Source of the DNA: Lentisphaeria bacterium
Lineage (GTDB): Bacteria > Verrucomicrobiota > Lentisphaeria > Victivallales > UBA1829
Assembly: GCA_017456805.1 (NCBI GenBank)
Contig: JAFTIQ010000018.1
Location: 1-43,317 of the forward strand
Length of the DNA stretch: 43,317 bases
Direction: 5' to 3'
Shown: one piece after another, positions 41,997 to 43,317 of the stretch
Layout of the letters: every line of letters starts with the position of its first letter
How positions within the stretch are numbered: the stretch's first letter is position 1
The notes under the pieces: model-generated
Databases searched by the model: none
What the model saw: the letters and a program-made list of their open reading frames with translations, nothing else
What the model was told of the DNA's origin: nothing
Position numbers and translations under genes: made by a program

Positions 41997-43136
41997 ATGA
42001 ACGTAAAACACTATGACATCGCCGTATGCGGCGGTGGAATCGCCGGTGTGGCGGCAGCTCTTGCCGCAGCTCGCCGCGGAATGAAAACTGCACTCATCGA
42101 AAAAACAATCCTTCCCGGAGGGCTGGCAACTTCCGGACTGGTCCTGGTTTATCTTCCCCTCTGCAATGCAAAAGGGACTCAGATGATCTATGGAATCGCA
42201 GAAGAACTTTTCCTTGCCGCCAACAAATATGGACCTCTTGATCCCAATCCGAATTGGAAAACAAAAGGTCGGTACATGGGGAATTTTTCCCCCGGTTCCA
42301 TGGTGCTGGCACTGGATGAATTGCTGGAAGAAGCAGGCGTGGATCTCTGGCTCGATACCGTCATCACAGACTGCACCGTGGAAAACAAACGGCTGACGGA
42401 AATCACTGTTTTCAACAAAAGCGGTCATACCCGGATCTCTGCCGGAACCTTCGTGGATTCTACGGGAGATGCTGACCTCCTTTATCTCGCAGGAGAGCCT
42501 TGCAACTATTCCGAAAACTCTATGGTTCTCTGGGCGATCGAACGGAATGATCATGTGAAATCCGGAAATGATCTGGATGCACATGCCCATGTAGCGATCC
42601 ATGCGGACCCCCTGGCAAATCCCTATACATGGGAAAAACTTTCCGGGAAAATGGTTTCCGATTTTGTTCTGGAAGGACGCCGCCGTTACCGGAATCTGTT
42701 GAAAAAAGAGGCTTCCGAAGGCACATCGACCCGTCAGAGCCATTATCCTCTTACCCTTCAGACAATCCCCCCGATCCGGAAAGGACGCTGTATTCAGGGA
42801 TGTTTCACGATGGATACCGGAATGGAAAGCCGTTCCTTTGAGGATTCCGTCGGTGTCCTCGGAGATTGGCGTTCCGCGAAGGTTTGGCAGGTTCCCTATC
42901 GTGCATTGCTCCCCTGTAATCTGAGAGGAGTCATTGCCGCCGGACGATGCATTTCCGCAATCGGCGATGCCTGGGAAGCCACACGGGTGATCCCGGTTGC
43001 CGCAATGACCGGAGAAGTCGCCGGAATTGCCGCTGCAATGGCTGTCAAACAGGGCGCAACACCTCATGACCTTGCCTATCCGGAACTGGCAGAAGAATTG
43101 CGGAAAGCAGGACTTCAGCTGGAATATCCCTGCTGA
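41997..43136 (+). CDS. FAD-dependent oxidoreductase (FAD_oxidored type)
   Basis: A 379-residue flavoprotein with an N-terminal dinucleotide fold: DIAVCGGGIAGVAAALAAARRG (GxGxxG at 12-17) and EKTILPGGLATSGLV. FVDSTGDADLLYLAGEP (about 150-166) and the C-terminal GVIAAGRCISAIGDAWEATRVIP are hallmarks of the FAD-dependent oxidoreductases that accompany secreted carbohydrate proteins in PVC and Bacteroidetes loci. There is no signal peptide, so it is probably cytoplasmic. The start is set by the homologous N-terminus. It is the last gene of the GntR > pseudopilin > DUF4838 operon. The substrate, perhaps a sugar or sugar acid, is unknown. Confidence 0.87.
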   Translation: MNVKHYDIAVCGGGIAGVAAALAAARRGMKTALIEKTILPGGLATSGLVLVYLPLCNAKGTQMIYGIAEELFLAANKYGPLDPNPNWKTKGRYMGNFSPGSMVLALDELLEEAGVDLWLDTVITDCTVENKRLTEITVFNKSGHTRISAGTFVDSTGDADLLYLAGEPCNYSENSMVLWAIERNDHVKSGNDLDAHAHVAIHADPLANPYTWEKLSGKMVSDFVLEGRRRYRNLLKKEASEGTSTRQSHYPLTLQTIPPIRKGRCIQGCFTMDTGMESRSFEDSVGVLGDWRSAKVWQVPYRALLPCNLRGVIAAGRCISAIGDAWEATRVIPVAAMTGEVAGIAAAMAVKQGATPHDLAYPELAEELRKAGLQLEYPC

Positions 43137-43317
43137 TGATTCCTCTCCCGTTCCAATTGGGGCTGTTGTAAAACCGGAAATTTGAAAGCACATTTTCGTA
43201 CGGAGAAAACGGAGTGTACTGAGTGTACGGAGGCATTTTTGGTTATTACCGACCGATTTCTCAAAAGAAATAAAAATTTTTCTCTTGGGTAACGGTTGTT
43301 TTAATTACCAAACCACC
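43137..43317. repeat. Intergenic end with 9-bp tandem repeat
   Basis: GTACGGAGA, AAACGGAGT, GTACTGAGT and GTACGGAGG run head to tail at 43198-43233, four 9-bp units. Further right, TTTGGTTATTA (near 43239) and TAATTACCAAA (near 43302) form an imperfect inverted repeat. No gene is visible. Confidence 0.6.

Noticed and set aside
41970..43193. 407-codon open frame opposite the FAD oxidoreductase
   Set aside because: Antisense of a clear flavoprotein, no recognisable domain, Cys/Gly/His-rich.

Overview
The window looks like a chromosomal segment from a Lentisphaerae/Victivallales-type (PVC superphylum) gut or anaerobic bacterium. This is inferred from gene content only. It carries three pseudopilin-like proteins with the near-identical [18 protein letters not shown] start that is abundant in that group, a fused SecDF, secreted polysaccharide-degrading enzymes (GH29, GH42-like, heparinase II/III, GH78-like, DUF4838), GntR and AraC regulators, an AIDA/FG-GAP surface-type protein and an archaeal-type THI4 behind a TPP riboswitch.

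Layout. 1-140: right end of an IS3-family element that abuts, and probably truncates, a GH42-like gene. 138-4917 (minus): fucosidase > pseudopilin > secreted GH42-like protein, with a divergent AraC regulator at 5072. 6034-9289: FKBP-type isomerase and a phosphodiesterase/nuclease overlapping by one base, a convergent TPR lipoprotein whose 3' end overlaps the nuclease, and a 29-residue ribosome-associated-type protein. 9667-18147: a GntR-type regulator facing a five-gene minus-strand locus (M14 peptidase > pseudopilin > heparinase-like > GH43-like > GH78-like). That locus starts at a near-consensus promoter carrying two 18-bp palindromic operators. 18464-20221: TRL-like lipoprotein, pyrF, MarR regulator. 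20222-20759: intergenic region with a striking 10-bp-period repeat array. 20760-25464: yajC > secDF > fabD > fabG. 25643-29263: EI24 membrane protein, two tRNA-Glu genes, isochorismatase-like hydrolase, galactokinase, pyridoxal kinase. 29472-33364: GT39-type membrane glycosyltransferase and the AIDA/FG-GAP protein. 33423-35026: TPP riboswitch > thi4 > thiE. 35119-36395: small membrane protein and two apparently broken small genes, one frameshifted and one with a stop at codon 3. 36748-43136 (plus): GntR regulator > pseudopilin > DUF4838 protein > small secreted protein > FAD-dependent oxidoreductase.

How it fits together. Three separate carbohydrate loci share one arrangement: a transcription regulator, and a pseudopilin gene placed immediately 5' (10 to 49 bp) of a signal-peptide-bearing enzyme or enzyme-like protein. 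None of the three pseudopilins has the canonical glycine before the cleavage site. This repeated pairing is the most interesting system-level signal. The rest is mostly housekeeping (fatty-acid synthesis, protein export, pyrimidine, thiamine and B6 metabolism). Many putative promoters use TATATT as the -10 hexamer.
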